DNA from: Planctomycetota bacterium
GTDB lineage: Bacteria > Planctomycetota > Phycisphaerae > Phycisphaerales > Phycisphaeraceae
Reading direction: 5' to 3'
NCBI GenBank assembly: GCA_029267795.1
Contig: JAJUHR010000031.1
Span: forward strand, 1 to 11,488
DNA length: 11,488 bases
Shown here: positions 1 through 8,319 of the stretch, one piece after another
Layout: each line of letters opens with the position of its first letter
Position numbering within the stretch: the stretch's first letter is position 1
The notes under the pieces: model-generated
Database searches by the model: none
What the model saw: only the letters and a program-made list of their open reading frames with translations
What the model was told of the DNA's origin: nothing
Program-made: the position numbers and the translations under genes

Positions 1-105
1 GATGCCGGCGACGAAGGGTTCGCGCGTCAGCCCGACGCTGGGGTCGTCGAACACCCACTGGCCTTGCCATTTGTAAGGCGCGATGACGAAGATGGCGTTA
101 GCCAC
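1..105 (-). CDS. DUF6717-like hypothetical protein, N-terminal fragment (cut by window edge)
   Basis: A minus-strand frame of 35 codons is open to the window edge and starts with GTG at 105. It reads VANAIFVIAPYKWQG, followed by QWVFDDPSVGL and TREPFVAGI. The W-VFDD-x2-GL and EPFVAG pattern is what I recall for the DUF6717 family, small soluble proteins of unknown function common in planctomycetes; this assignment is from memory. The start is well constrained: an in-frame TGA lies eight codons upstream with no ATG between, and GGGAG sits six bases before the GTG as a ribosome binding site. The rest of the protein lies outside the window, so function and length cannot be judged. The gene points away from its neighbour at 560. 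Confidence 0.6.
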   Translation of the reverse strand, partial: MANAIFVIAPYKWQGQWVFDDPSVGLTREPFVAGI

Positions 106-559
106 GGGATGCTCCCAGGGGGGTCATTTCTGGTGGGCGAAAGGGCCTGCGGGGCGCGACACGGTGCACTTCGCGTGCACGGTACGCTGGCGGCAGGAAA
201 TATTACAAGCTGGGTGAGCGACGGGTGCAGCAGCTACGCCCGTCTGACAGGGTCCGAGCCGGGGGGCGTACGTGAGGGCGGGATCGGGCCTGTACGCACG
301 ATGGGGTTGGTTTTGTTCCGGCGGATTTCGCTGCGGGGACGTTAAAGTGGGTAAATTGGTCAGACTCGGCAACGATTCTTGGACCGGGTTGGTCAAAAAA
401 TACCGAAAAATAAGGACAAAATCGTCGTGTTAGCTTTGGGGAGAGCGGCACCACTGTTACAATGGTGACATTATCGACCTGTGCCGCTGTTGACGCAGGT
501 ATTCGGAAGGGGACACGTCGGCCTGCAAGCCAATCATTCTAAGGGAAAGGAGAGGTCTT
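106..559. other. intergenic region between divergent genes
   Basis: There is no convincing gene in this 454-base gap. Open frames exist on both strands, but they overlap each other, lack a good ribosome binding site and give low-complexity Pro/Arg/Gly-rich products. A small inverted repeat, GTGCAC-ttcgc-GTGCAC, lies at 164-180. The stretch from about 385 to 420 is A-rich and may act as an upstream promoter element for the plus-strand gene. It presumably holds the promoters of both divergent genes. Confidence 0.6.
436..463 (+). promoter_or_regulatory. putative promoter of the PEP-CTERM gene at 560
   Basis: A -10-like TACAAT (458-463, five of six to consensus) follows a weak -35 TTGGGG (436-441) at 16 bases. 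Transcription would begin near 470, leaving a leader of about 90 bases. The -10 sits within a short inverted repeat, CACCA...TGGTG (450-467). The weak -35 keeps confidence low. Confidence 0.3.
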
Positions 560-1723
560 ATGGGTAGTATCTTTGGCTCTACTCGCCGCTGTTTCGCTGC
601 TGCCCCCGCCTGCCACAGGGGGGCCGATTTACGCCGCGTTACGGTGGCGGTTGCGATCTCGCTGGCGCCGGCCGCCGGCACCGCTCACGCGGAGATCTTC
701 GGGACCCTCTCCAACTTCGACACCTACTTCACGTCCCCCGATCCGAGCAATATCCCGGGGTGCGAGGGCGCCGAAATCGAACTGGAAGGGATCCACTCGT
801 CGAGCGTCGGCGGCGACTACCCCGCACACTATTCCAGCAAAACCATCACCGAGTACAGCGACATTACCACTGGGACGTTCGGCACACGCATCACCTACAC
901 GGGCTACAACTTCAGCGGCGCGCCCACACCGGGCACTCTCTTGCACAACCCGAGCCCGACCAGCACCAACGGCCATCAATTAGTCAATTCCGCCGGCGGC
1001 GAGCACTTCGGCTTCTGGCTCAGCGGCGCCCAGCCGACCGCCACGCGATTCTTCTGGCTCGACAAGCTCACCGATGGGTCGTACGTGAGGATCGGCACGA
1101 CGCCCACGCCGATACCCGGCCCCACGTGGACCTTCGTCCCGCCCGTCAACCCGGGCGATCCTCCCGTGGTGCAAGCCGCTGTACAAGTGCCGGAACCCGT
1201 GGAGCCTCCGGATGACCCTGAGCAACGACCCGATTCGGTCTGGATGAAAGTGTTCAAAGTCAAATTGTCCAGTGCGCCTCAGGATCCCGCCGAGATGCAA
1301 GCCCTGCTCCAGCAACTGATCTCGGATGCCGACCCTTCGAACGATCAGCCCGATGACCCACAGAACGACGTGCCGGACGGCGAGGACCCCGCTGAAGTCG
1401 AGACCGAGTGGGAGCTGCTCGAAGGCGGCAAGGACCCCAAAGTGAAGATGAACGAAGACCAGATTGACGAAGACAACGACAAGATCGTCATCCGCCGATA
1501 CGAGTTCTATGAATACACCGGTGTGTATGACGACGAGCACGAGCCGATCACCGAGTTCCTCGACCCGGGCAACCTGCTCGAACCCCCTGCGGGCGAGCTC
1601 GGAGCGTTTATCGCCTCGAACATGGTCGGTGCTGTGCTGAACCCGATCCCCGAACCGGCCACGACCGGCCTACTCCTCGCAGGAGCTGGCCTGATGACCT
1701 TCCGGCGCCGATCGCGGTCTTGA
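560..1723 (+). CDS. secreted PEP-CTERM sorting domain protein of unknown function
   Basis: A 387-residue exported protein. Residues 1-44 form a long signal sequence: an Arg-bearing n-region with an RR pair at 25-26, a hydrophobic stretch (VAVAISLAPAAG) and a cleavage-like AHA before Glu45. Residues 45 to about 200 form a Ser/Thr/Gly-rich region of unknown fold. From about 200 to 350 the chain is very acidic and Pro-rich, with runs such as PPDDPEQRP and DQIDEDNDK, suggesting an extended or calcium-binding linker. The C-terminus is a textbook PEP-CTERM signal: PEP at 364-366, a short hydrophobic helix and a basic RRRSR tail. In this family such tails are recognised by an exosortase; none is encoded here. 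The ATG is preceded by AAAGGAGAGG at good spacing. A rho-independent terminator follows 28 bases after the stop, so this is probably a single-gene unit. The molecular role of the mature domain is unknown. Confidence 0.85.
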   Translation: MGSIFGSTRRCFAAAPACHRGADLRRVTVAVAISLAPAAGTAHAEIFGTLSNFDTYFTSPDPSNIPGCEGAEIELEGIHSSSVGGDYPAHYSSKTITEYSDITTGTFGTRITYTGYNFSGAPTPGTLLHNPSPTSTNGHQLVNSAGGEHFGFWLSGAQPTATRFFWLDKLTDGSYVRIGTTPTPIPGPTWTFVPPVNPGDPPVVQAAVQVPEPVEPPDDPEQRPDSVWMKVFKVKLSSAPQDPAEMQALLQQLISDADPSNDQPDDPQNDVPDGEDPAEVETEWELLEGGKDPKVKMNEDQIDEDNDKIVIRRYEFYEYTGVYDDEHEPITEFLDPGNLLEPPAGELGAFIASNMVGAVLNPIPEPATTGLLLAGAGLMTFRRRSRS

Positions 1724-1751
1724 TCCGTTGCACATCTTCCTTCCGGCCAAC

Positions 1752-1783
1752 AGTGGTCCGCTTCTTCGCGGGCCACTTTTTTT
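1752..1783 (+). terminator. rho-independent terminator of the PEP-CTERM gene
   Basis: AGTGGTCCGC (1752-1761) pairs with GCGGGCCACT (1768-1777) as a ten-base stem containing one G-U pair. The loop has six bases, and the stem runs directly into seven T. It lies 28 bases after the plus-strand stop codon. There is no T run on the other side, so it works in the plus direction only. Confidence 0.85.
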
Positions 1784-1796
1784 GTTTTCGTTGATC

Positions 1797-1896
1797 GGGT
1801 GCGAGGGCCGCTGCATTCGGAGCTATGCAGCTCGCTTCGCAGTTTGTCGAGTCGCTTTTGGGGTGCGAACGGCCCCTCCATTCGGAGCTACGCAGC
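1797..1896. repeat. imperfect 35-base direct repeat, two copies
   Basis: Two copies at 1797-1831 and 1861-1896 share GGGTGCGA, then GGCC, then CATTCGGAGCTAYGCAGC, where 17 of 18 bases match. The gap between copies is 29 bases. The second copy runs through the stop codon of the metalloprotease gene (1888-1890). The repeat sits just past the terminator in the space between two convergent genes. Its role is unknown. Confidence 0.6.
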
Positions 1897-3759
1897 GGTT
1901 GGGTTCCGCGTCGCGTAACGCCTCGCCAGGGTGAGGAGCCCGGTGATCCAAGCCAGGGCACTGGCCGGTTCAGGGACGAACGTGCTGGTATTCAATAGCG
2001 CGTAGTTGGTGACTTGGGTCCCACTGTTTCGGCCGAGGACGGCGACGAGCAGCGGGTCGTCCATCCAGCCCGGCCGATTCAACAGCAAGTAATTGCCGCG
2101 GGCCAGGACGTCGCGGGGCAGGCTGGCCACGTCGCCTTCCAGGAGCAGGAAGAACTCAGCCTCTTCGTCGAGGGTCATCTGAAACGCTTGTCCATTGGCC
2201 TGGACTTCTTCGAACCGGTTCAGCAGACGGAGTTGATCCAGGAGCGCCTCGGTGATCACGGCGGGGTTAAGGTCGCCGACGGGAGCGAGCAGGATGCTGT
2301 CGATCTGGATGGGCTCTGCGGTGTCGTTGGAGAGCAGGATGGCCTTGGCGGCGATCGCCGGCGGGGTCGCTGCGGCGCTGAGCTCGTCGGCCCCGTGGTC
2401 GTGATCGTGCCCAGCCCTCATGACGTGTTCGGCCACGCTGGGAGAGTCGGCGTTGGGTTGGCCCTGAAACTGCGGAGCAAAGAAGGGGATCGTGTTGACC
2501 AGCGCCGCGGGCACGATCTGAGCGTTGGCGGTGATCACGCTCGAGCTGTCCACCGTCCAGTCCCATACGTCCTGTTGCAGGGCGACCTTCGTGGTCTGGC
2601 CCGGAGCGATTACATCCCCCAGCGGGTGGCTCCACTGGTGGAGGATACGCTCCAGCGACTCGGTAGCGTCGACGTCGAGGAAGTTGTCGTACTCGGTCAA
2701 GCGGTGCGAGCCGACGCTTTCCTGACTCGTGGGGTTGAGGTTGTCGGTGCCGACGGTGCGAACCAAGACGGACACGACGTCTTCGCCGGTTTGGTTGGTG
2801 GCCTCCCAATATCGGCTCAGGGGAGTGAAGCCCATCGTCGGGGTGCCCGGGGCGTCGGTGCAGACATCGCGGAGGAAGATCCGTCCAGCGAGGATGCGGG
2901 CCCCCTGGGTGAAGTCGTCGGGGTCGCGTTGTTCAGCGTCGGTGACTTGGCCGGAGCCGAGGGTGATCTGGTCGCCGCAGGTGTCGCTCTGGAAGTTGGA
3001 GAGGACGATGTCCGCCGAGGCCGGGTCCTCGACGAACTGGAAGCGGAGCTGCTGGCCATAGGCGTAGTCGAGCATGGCCAACTCGTCTTTGGAGAGCTTG
3101 CGGTTGTATTCGCCGAAGCGGAAGCCCTTGGGGGGCTTGGCGTCGGGCAGGAAGCCGGGGGTGTTGCCCTCGTTCATGACTTCCCCGCCCAGCGGTGCGG
3201 CTGGGATGAGCCCGCCTTGGCCGTCGGGGCGGAAGTTCAGGTTGTACGGGCTACCGGTGTCGGGGTTGGTGTTGAACCAGATCGCGTCGGGGTGCCCGGC
3301 GCCGAGGACGTGGCCGATCTCGTGGGTGATCAGTGTCCGCAAGTCCCAGAAGTTCTGCCCCGCGGAGGTCAAGCGGTCCCAGTGGTAGTTCGCCTGCGGC
3401 GCCCGGCGGGAACCGTCCGCAGAGGCGTCGGCCCACTCCTGGAACGCCAGGTGCACCTGCTCCTGTTGCTTGGGGTCCGGGAAAGCCGCGAGGAAGCTGG
3501 CGTCAAACGCGTAGGTGATCGGGTCGAAAATCCCGCCTTTGTCCCAAGAGAAGAAGTTGATCGGCTGGCTGACCAGGTCGGCTGGGATGGCGACGTTGTT
3601 GATGCTGCCGTCCAGGGCGTTGAGCCCGAAGCCGAAGGCGGGGCCGCTGGGCGCAAGCGCCGCAGCCACTGCTGCCCCCATCGCTGAGCCCAAGCCCAGT
3701 TGGTGGATTGCCAACCTTTGATGGACACGCAGTCCCTTCCTCTGCGGCAGGCCAGACAT
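1888..3759 (-). CDS. secreted metzincin (matrixin-like) zinc metalloprotease with PEP-CTERM sorting signal
   Basis: A 623-residue protein. Residues 1 to about 42 are a signal sequence with a basic start and an Ala-rich core. The catalytic domain runs from about 75 to 236. It carries the metzincin zinc motif HEIGHVLGAGH, giving ligands His146, His150 and His156 and catalytic Glu147. Met195 in EVMNEG is a fitting Met-turn, and LSKDELAMLDYAYG (222-235) resembles the end of matrixin domains. A long second half (about 240-590) has no fold I recognise; it includes a His-rich HDHDH (451-455). The C-terminus has PEP (596-598), a hydrophobic helix and Arg613-Arg614, the PEP-CTERM signal. It is probably exported and either surface-anchored or released by an exosortase; its substrate is unknown. 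ATG at 3759 has a purine-rich GGGGGGAGAG just upstream. It converges with the PEP-CTERM gene at 560-1723, sharing its sorting route. Confidence 0.88.
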   Translation of the reverse strand: MSGLPQRKGLRVHQRLAIHQLGLGSAMGAAVAAALAPSGPAFGFGLNALDGSINNVAIPADLVSQPINFFSWDKGGIFDPITYAFDASFLAAFPDPKQQEQVHLAFQEWADASADGSRRAPQANYHWDRLTSAGQNFWDLRTLITHEIGHVLGAGHPDAIWFNTNPDTGSPYNLNFRPDGQGGLIPAAPLGGEVMNEGNTPGFLPDAKPPKGFRFGEYNRKLSKDELAMLDYAYGQQLRFQFVEDPASADIVLSNFQSDTCGDQITLGSGQVTDAEQRDPDDFTQGARILAGRIFLRDVCTDAPGTPTMGFTPLSRYWEATNQTGEDVVSVLVRTVGTDNLNPTSQESVGSHRLTEYDNFLDVDATESLERILHQWSHPLGDVIAPGQTTKVALQQDVWDWTVDSSSVITANAQIVPAALVNTIPFFAPQFQGQPNADSPSVAEHVMRAGHDHDHGADELSAAATPPAIAAKAILLSNDTAEPIQIDSILLAPVGDLNPAVITEALLDQLRLLNRFEEVQANGQAFQMTLDEEAEFFLLLEGDVASLPRDVLARGNYLLLNRPGWMDDPLLVAVLGRNSGTQVTNYALLNTSTFVPEPASALAWITGLLTLARRYATRNPTAA

Positions 3760-3804
3760 GGCTCTCCCCCCTTTCGACTTATTTGCGGTCCCCCGCCCGC
3801 GTGG

Positions 3805-3824
3805 CGATCGACTAGCGTCGATCG
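3805..3824 (-). repeat. inverted repeat in the metalloprotease 5' leader
   Basis: CGATCGAC (3805-3812) and GTCGATCG (3817-3824) form a perfect eight-base stem around TAGC. If transcription starts near 3834, this hairpin lies in the untranslated leader, about 45 bases before the ATG. It could be a regulator site or an mRNA structure. Confidence 0.6.
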
Positions 3825-3840
3825 ATACTTAGTTTGCGCG

Positions 3841-3880
3841 ATTATAACCGTTGGGATTGCCCGCCCGAACGGTTTTTTTT
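3841..3880 (-). promoter_or_regulatory. promoter with operator-like inverted repeat upstream of the metalloprotease gene
   Basis: On the minus strand a perfect -10, TATAAT (3846-3841), lies about 80 bases before the ATG. The -35 region at 17 bases (TTCGGG) is poor, which suggests help from an activator or from the run of eight A just upstream (3880-3873). An inverted repeat, AACCGTT (3846-3852) with AACGGTT (3868-3874) and 15 bases between, fills the -35/-10 interval and abuts the -10. That is a typical position for a repressor or activator site. The -10 is directly visible; regulation is inferred. Confidence 0.5.
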
Positions 3881-3923
3881 CGCGGCGGGCCTGCCCGGCT
3901 GGCGTGGTTGCAAGCTTCGGTAG

Positions 3924-3963
3924 TTAGCCCCCATGAGTCATGGGGGTTAATGGGGGGGCTAAA
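3924..3963. repeat. strong palindrome 3' of the GYD-domain gene
   Basis: CCCCCATGA (3928-3936), one G, then TCATGGGGG (3938-3946) form a perfect nine-base inverted repeat. An overlapping alternative pairs TTAGCCCCCAT (3924-3934) with a G-rich ATGGGGGGGCTAA starting at 3950. The two pairings exclude each other. It lies about 60 bases past the GYD gene stop and may help end its transcript, but there is no T run, so it is not a classical terminator. Confidence 0.55.
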
Positions 3964-4018
3964 TTGGGCCCGCAGGGACGGAGGGTGGTGTGCGGGTTTT
4001 GCGCCGCGGCAGCCGGCC

Positions 4019-4315
4019 TCAATCCCTGCTGAGGTACGACACGAACTCCTTCCACGGCGTGGCAGCCAGCGTCTCCGTGGAGGCGTGGCCGTAGGAGCGG
4101 ATGATCATCGCCGCTTTCTCGACCTCCTTCGGGTCGTCCGATTCCACGATGTCCACGACGTCGAAGCGGCCCAGGGTGGCGTAGCTGTCCTTCCACTTCA
4201 CCTTCGGGCACTGTTTCTCGATCTTCGTCGACACCTCGTCGGCCAGCTTCTTGAACTGCTTGGGGTCGGCCACGGCATCGGGCGCCAGTCGGCTCAGGAT
4301 GACATACGTCGCCAT
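4019..4315 (-). CDS. GYD domain-containing protein
   Basis: A 98-residue soluble protein with no signal or membrane segment. It fits the small GYD family, which has a ferredoxin-like alpha/beta fold. It begins with the usual strand MATYVILSRL, has a helix with many Lys and Glu, then the family core YATLGRFDVVDIVESDD (GRFD in place of the eponymous GxYD) and the late segment YGHASTETLAATPWKEF. The length matches the family, so it is complete. GYD proteins are widespread but have no agreed biochemical role; sensing or small-ligand binding is only a guess. ATG at 4315 is preceded by an ideal AAGGAGG six bases upstream. A possible -10, TATACT (4392-4387), lies about 72 bases upstream, with no convincing -35. 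The gene stands alone, facing away from the plus-strand small gene at 4538. Confidence 0.85.
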   Translation of the reverse strand: MATYVILSRLAPDAVADPKQFKKLADEVSTKIEKQCPKVKWKDSYATLGRFDVVDIVESDDPKEVEKAAMIIRSYGHASTETLAATPWKEFVSYLSRD

Positions 4316-4537
4316 GGGAAGCCTCCTTGAGCTTGATGATATGGGTGCGTGGAAAGAGGACGACCGAGTCGCTTGCCTCTGTTAGGAGTATAGCGCGACC
4401 TTGTCAGGGAGGGTGTGCTGGAGCACGCGAAACACGCCCCATGGGACTGGAGATTCCTACGGTTTTGCTCCTACCATCAACTATGAAGGGGGCGGGTGAC
4501 CCCCATCTCCCACAGCACAGGACAAAGGAGAGTTGCC

Positions 4538-4738
4538 ATGCACGAGGTTCATCAAGGGCAATGCGGGCTGTGCGTGCATTTCGGGGAACACGACCCTGAC
4601 AAGCAGAAGCTGATTCAGATCCGCACCCGTCACGAGGCCCCCGAAGACTTGATCGAAGAATGTGGTCTGCCTCGCAACGTGGCGCTTCACCTGAAAGTGA
4701 CGCCTTTAAGCGGGTGCGACAACTTTATGTCGGCGTAG
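4538..4738 (+). CDS. small Cys/His-rich conserved-type hypothetical protein (66 aa)
   Basis: A 66-residue protein with no signal or membrane segment. The frame is open from 4496, but the ATG at 4538 is preferred because AAAGGAGAG lies directly upstream at 4524-4532. The first part has Cys9-x2-Cys12, His14 and His18 (QCGLCVHFGEH); later come Cys42, His51 and Cys60, with GLPRNVALHLKVTPLSGCD near the end. The spaced Cys and His residues suggest a small metal-binding, zinc-ribbon-like fold. I recall similar short proteins in planctomycetes without an assigned function, and I cannot name a family. Both neighbours are on the minus strand, so it is transcribed alone. No clear terminator follows; 4739-4896 contains GC-rich imperfect hairpins only. 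Confidence 0.7.
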   Translation: MHEVHQGQCGLCVHFGEHDPDKQKLIQIRTRHEAPEDLIEECGLPRNVALHLKVTPLSGCDNFMSA

Positions 4739-4896
4739 GCTGCGAGAACGGCCGCCGGCAAAAAGCACGGGAAACATGGGGGACGTCTAAAGCAAGCCTA
4801 GCCTCTGCGCTTGGGGGAGCGCTGCGCTTAGCCCCAGCCACCCGTTGCACCGCTGGCGGCGAGCTGCCAGTAGCACCCGGCGGACCCGTCGAACGG

Positions 4897-5858
4897 TCAT
4901 GCCTTTACGATCTCCGCGAGGATCGTCAGATGGGTCTTGTCTCGCGACAGAGTCACCGCTTCATCGGGCACCCCTGCGGATCGGCACAAGCCGCGCATAT
5001 GTTCTTCGGATCGTTCGATCAGGGTCCAATTCGCAAAATACTCCATCCAGTAGCGGAAAGGATTACCCGCCGCGATGTTGGTTAGAAAAAACGTGCCCCC
5101 GGACAACAGCAGCCGATCCACAGCCTGCTTGATCAAAAACGTTATCTGACGGTCCGACAGGTAATCGCACAATCCCCCGGCCATGACGAGATCGAACGGC
5201 CCGTGGCGAGCGAGCTCTCTGATTGTCATCAAAGCGTTACCCGGAACAAAAACGCATTTCTCGGCGAACGCACCAAGCTTCGCTTTCGCGAATTGAAGCG
5301 ACTCAGGATCGGCGTCGTTCAACACAAACACACAACCCTTCGACGTAATTAAATGGACTACGGAACGCAGGTCGGGCGCACCGCCGCTGGCAAGAATTAA
5401 TACCCGCCTGTCCGTGCTCCCTGGGGCGGGGGGGGGGGGTAGACGGCCTGAAGGATCAACTCCGCTTGACGCTGCACCTTGTTGCGGTGCTGCTGCGCGA
5501 TCATGCAGCCAAGGCTAGACTTTTCGATGTAGTACTCGATCTTGCCCACAGTCGTGCGATTCTCTTGCGAGGTGATGCACTCGACGGTCTCGAAATCGCC
5601 CGGGTACCCCCTCGGCCACTCCTGCAAACGTTTTACGAACAACGAGCGACCATGGATTAACCGTGCCTCCGCGATCGTGTCGAGGATCTTCGCCTTGCCG
5701 ACGCCGCTACGTTCACAATCCGCGATGTGTGCGGTCATTTCGTGCATAAGGCCAATGACGTGACTGAAGGCGGAGCCGGGGTCTAATTCACAGTCAGCCA
5801 GCTTCACGAACCTGTCTACTGAATCAGCCAAAGAGGATAAAGCCTGTTCAGACGTCAT
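4897..5858 (-). pseudogene. class I SAM-dependent methyltransferase, reading frame broken at a C12 run
   Basis: Two adjacent minus-strand frames form one protein. The first (5858 down to a stop at 5397) holds a helical N-terminal region with WPRGYPGDFETVE at residues 81-93. The second runs from near the C tract down to the stop at 4897. It contains the methyltransferase core: strand and glycine loop VLILASGGAPDLRSV, acidic LNDADPESL, FDLVMAGGLCDYLSD, SGGTFFLTNIAAGNP and YWMEYFANWTLIER. These motifs resemble methyltransferases of the extracellular-factor (3-hydroxypalmitate methyl ester, PhcB-like) group, a comparison from memory. The break is at TA followed by 12 C; 10 or 13 C would join the frames into about 320 residues. 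All core motifs are intact, so this may be a slippage or phase-variable locus, or a sequencing error, rather than a decayed gene. The start is uncertain: ATG 5858 or TTG 5870, neither with a clear ribosome binding site. Confidence 0.8.
5428..5439. repeat. homopolymer of 12 G (12 C on the coding strand)
   Basis: An uninterrupted run of 12 G lies inside the methyltransferase gene, exactly where its frame changes. Read on the minus strand it would code for a short proline run between the N-terminal helical region and the methyltransferase core. Runs this long are prone to replication and transcription slippage, and also to sequencing error. Confidence 0.95.
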
Positions 5859-6166
5859 GTGGGTCGTCAACGGTGTCGATGGATAACTCAGATGAAATAA
5901 TGGTGAGCACCGCTGCGTTTTCCGCGACTACGGAGAGAACACGCAGCCGAAGAAACAAGAGTACGCATTTTACCAACCACCATGCCGCCGGAATAGTAGC
6001 AGAGTAATAAATCTACAGCAAACATATACTAAAAATCTTAGTAGAGTGCATAAGCGCCGTAACTCCAGATGGCATTCTGAATGTTTCGGATTTGTCTGCC
6101 CCAGCACCTTGCTAGACAACGGCTTTCCCCACATTCCCTCTCTTATCAGCACTCCGCACCAAAGCA
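5859..6166. other. AT-richer intergenic region between the methyltransferase gene and the rRNA terminator
   Basis: No gene is supported in these 308 bases, whose base composition from about 5930 is visibly more AT-rich than the neighbouring genes. A weak minus-strand promoter may drive the methyltransferase: TTGCTG (6021-6016), 17 bases, then TACTAT (5998-5993). A small inverted repeat, TACTAA-aaatc-TTAGTA, lies at 6027-6043, just upstream of it. Short frames here have no recognisable product. Confidence 0.5.
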
Positions 6167-6196
6167 AAAACCCTCGCTTCTTCAAGCGAGGGTTTT
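6167..6196 (-). terminator. terminator of the 16S rRNA unit
   Basis: AAAACCCTCGCTT (6167-6179) and AAGCGAGGGTTTT (6184-6196) form a perfect 13-base stem around CTTC. On the minus strand the stem is followed by a run of T (6170-6166), so it ends the rRNA transcript about 316 bases after the mature 16S 3' end. Its symmetry makes it usable from the other side too, but no plus-strand gene leads into it. Confidence 0.85.
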
Positions 6197-6224
6197 CGAG
6201 CTATTTACCCTGATTTTTCGAGCT
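6193..6224. repeat. 10-base direct repeat in the rRNA trailer
   Basis: TTTTCGAGCT occurs at 6193-6202 and again at 6215-6224, a period of 22 bases. The first copy overlaps the outer arm of the rRNA terminator. No function is known to me. Confidence 0.5.
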
Positions 6225-6237
6225 CTATATTGGGTCA

Positions 6238-6279
6238 GCCATACGGGTAAAAGCACAGCGTGCTTCGCCTGCGTATGGC
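6238..6279 (-). repeat. stem-loop in the 16S trailer
   Basis: GCCATACG (6238-6245) pairs with CGTATGGC (6272-6279), and inside it AAGCAC (6251-6256) pairs with GTGCTT (6260-6265) around AGC. The compound hairpin lies directly next to the trailer arm of the 16S processing stem, toward the terminator. It may be a processing or stability element of the precursor. Confidence 0.6.
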
Positions 6280-6311
6280 CTCTTTGGCCCGTAAACAGTT
6301 GGGAAAGCGCC
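6279..6311 (-). repeat. trailer arm of the 16S processing stem
   Basis: This segment is complementary to 8320-8351 on the far side of the 16S gene. CCTCTTTG (6279-6286) matches CAAAGAGG (8344-8351), and GTAAACAGTTGGGAAA (6291-6306) matches TTTCCCAACTGTTTAC (8324-8339) perfectly. Four mismatched bases separate the two blocks, and GGCG/CGCC extends the inner end past one bulged base. In bacteria such arms pair to loop out the 16S and are cut by RNase III. Confidence 0.85.
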
Positions 6312-6505
6312 CTGGCGTCGCGTCGCCGCGACGTTCGCCCGGAGCGGACCGGCGTAGGGCCCGGGGTTAGCGGGCCGGTTGCCGATATGTCCGGGACAAG
6401 GCTGCGCTGACGGTTTCGCGGGGCAGATCGCTCTGCCTAGTGCCGGCGCCCCTGGCCTTTGTGAAGGAAGGCGTGTGGGGGTGTCGGTCCGCGACTAAGG
6501 TGATC

Positions 6506-8021
<1,516 letters not shown>

Positions 8022-8319
8022 AAAATCCGCTGCCGCGCTTCGGCCGGACGGATCCGGCTTACGCGCTTTGGCTTCAAGAGAAGGATTTGACCTGCGAATC
8101 CCGGCTTGGGGCCGGGACCGGTCGTGGATCGGCACTCAAAAGCCGATCCGCTTCGCCGGGATCACACAGGGTGAGGCCCCGACGAAGTTGGGCAGAGTCC
8201 GCACTCCAAGGGCAAGCCCTTCGAGGTCACGCGGACGTCTGTTCAACCATCGATCGATGGTTTGGGGTTGCACGCCGACGCAGCCGTGACAGCTACCGCC
8301 GACGTGAACACATCCTTGC

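Noticed and set aside
2014..3687. A 557-codon open frame on the plus strand
   Set aside because: It lies antisense to the metalloprotease gene, whose protein has a signal peptide, zinc motif and PEP-CTERM tail. The plus-strand product has no recognisable domain and reflects codon bias in GC-rich DNA.
3846..3880. A plus-strand terminator: seven-base stem followed by eight T
   Set aside because: No plus-strand gene leads into it, and the same bases fit better as the promoter and operator region of the minus-strand metalloprotease gene.
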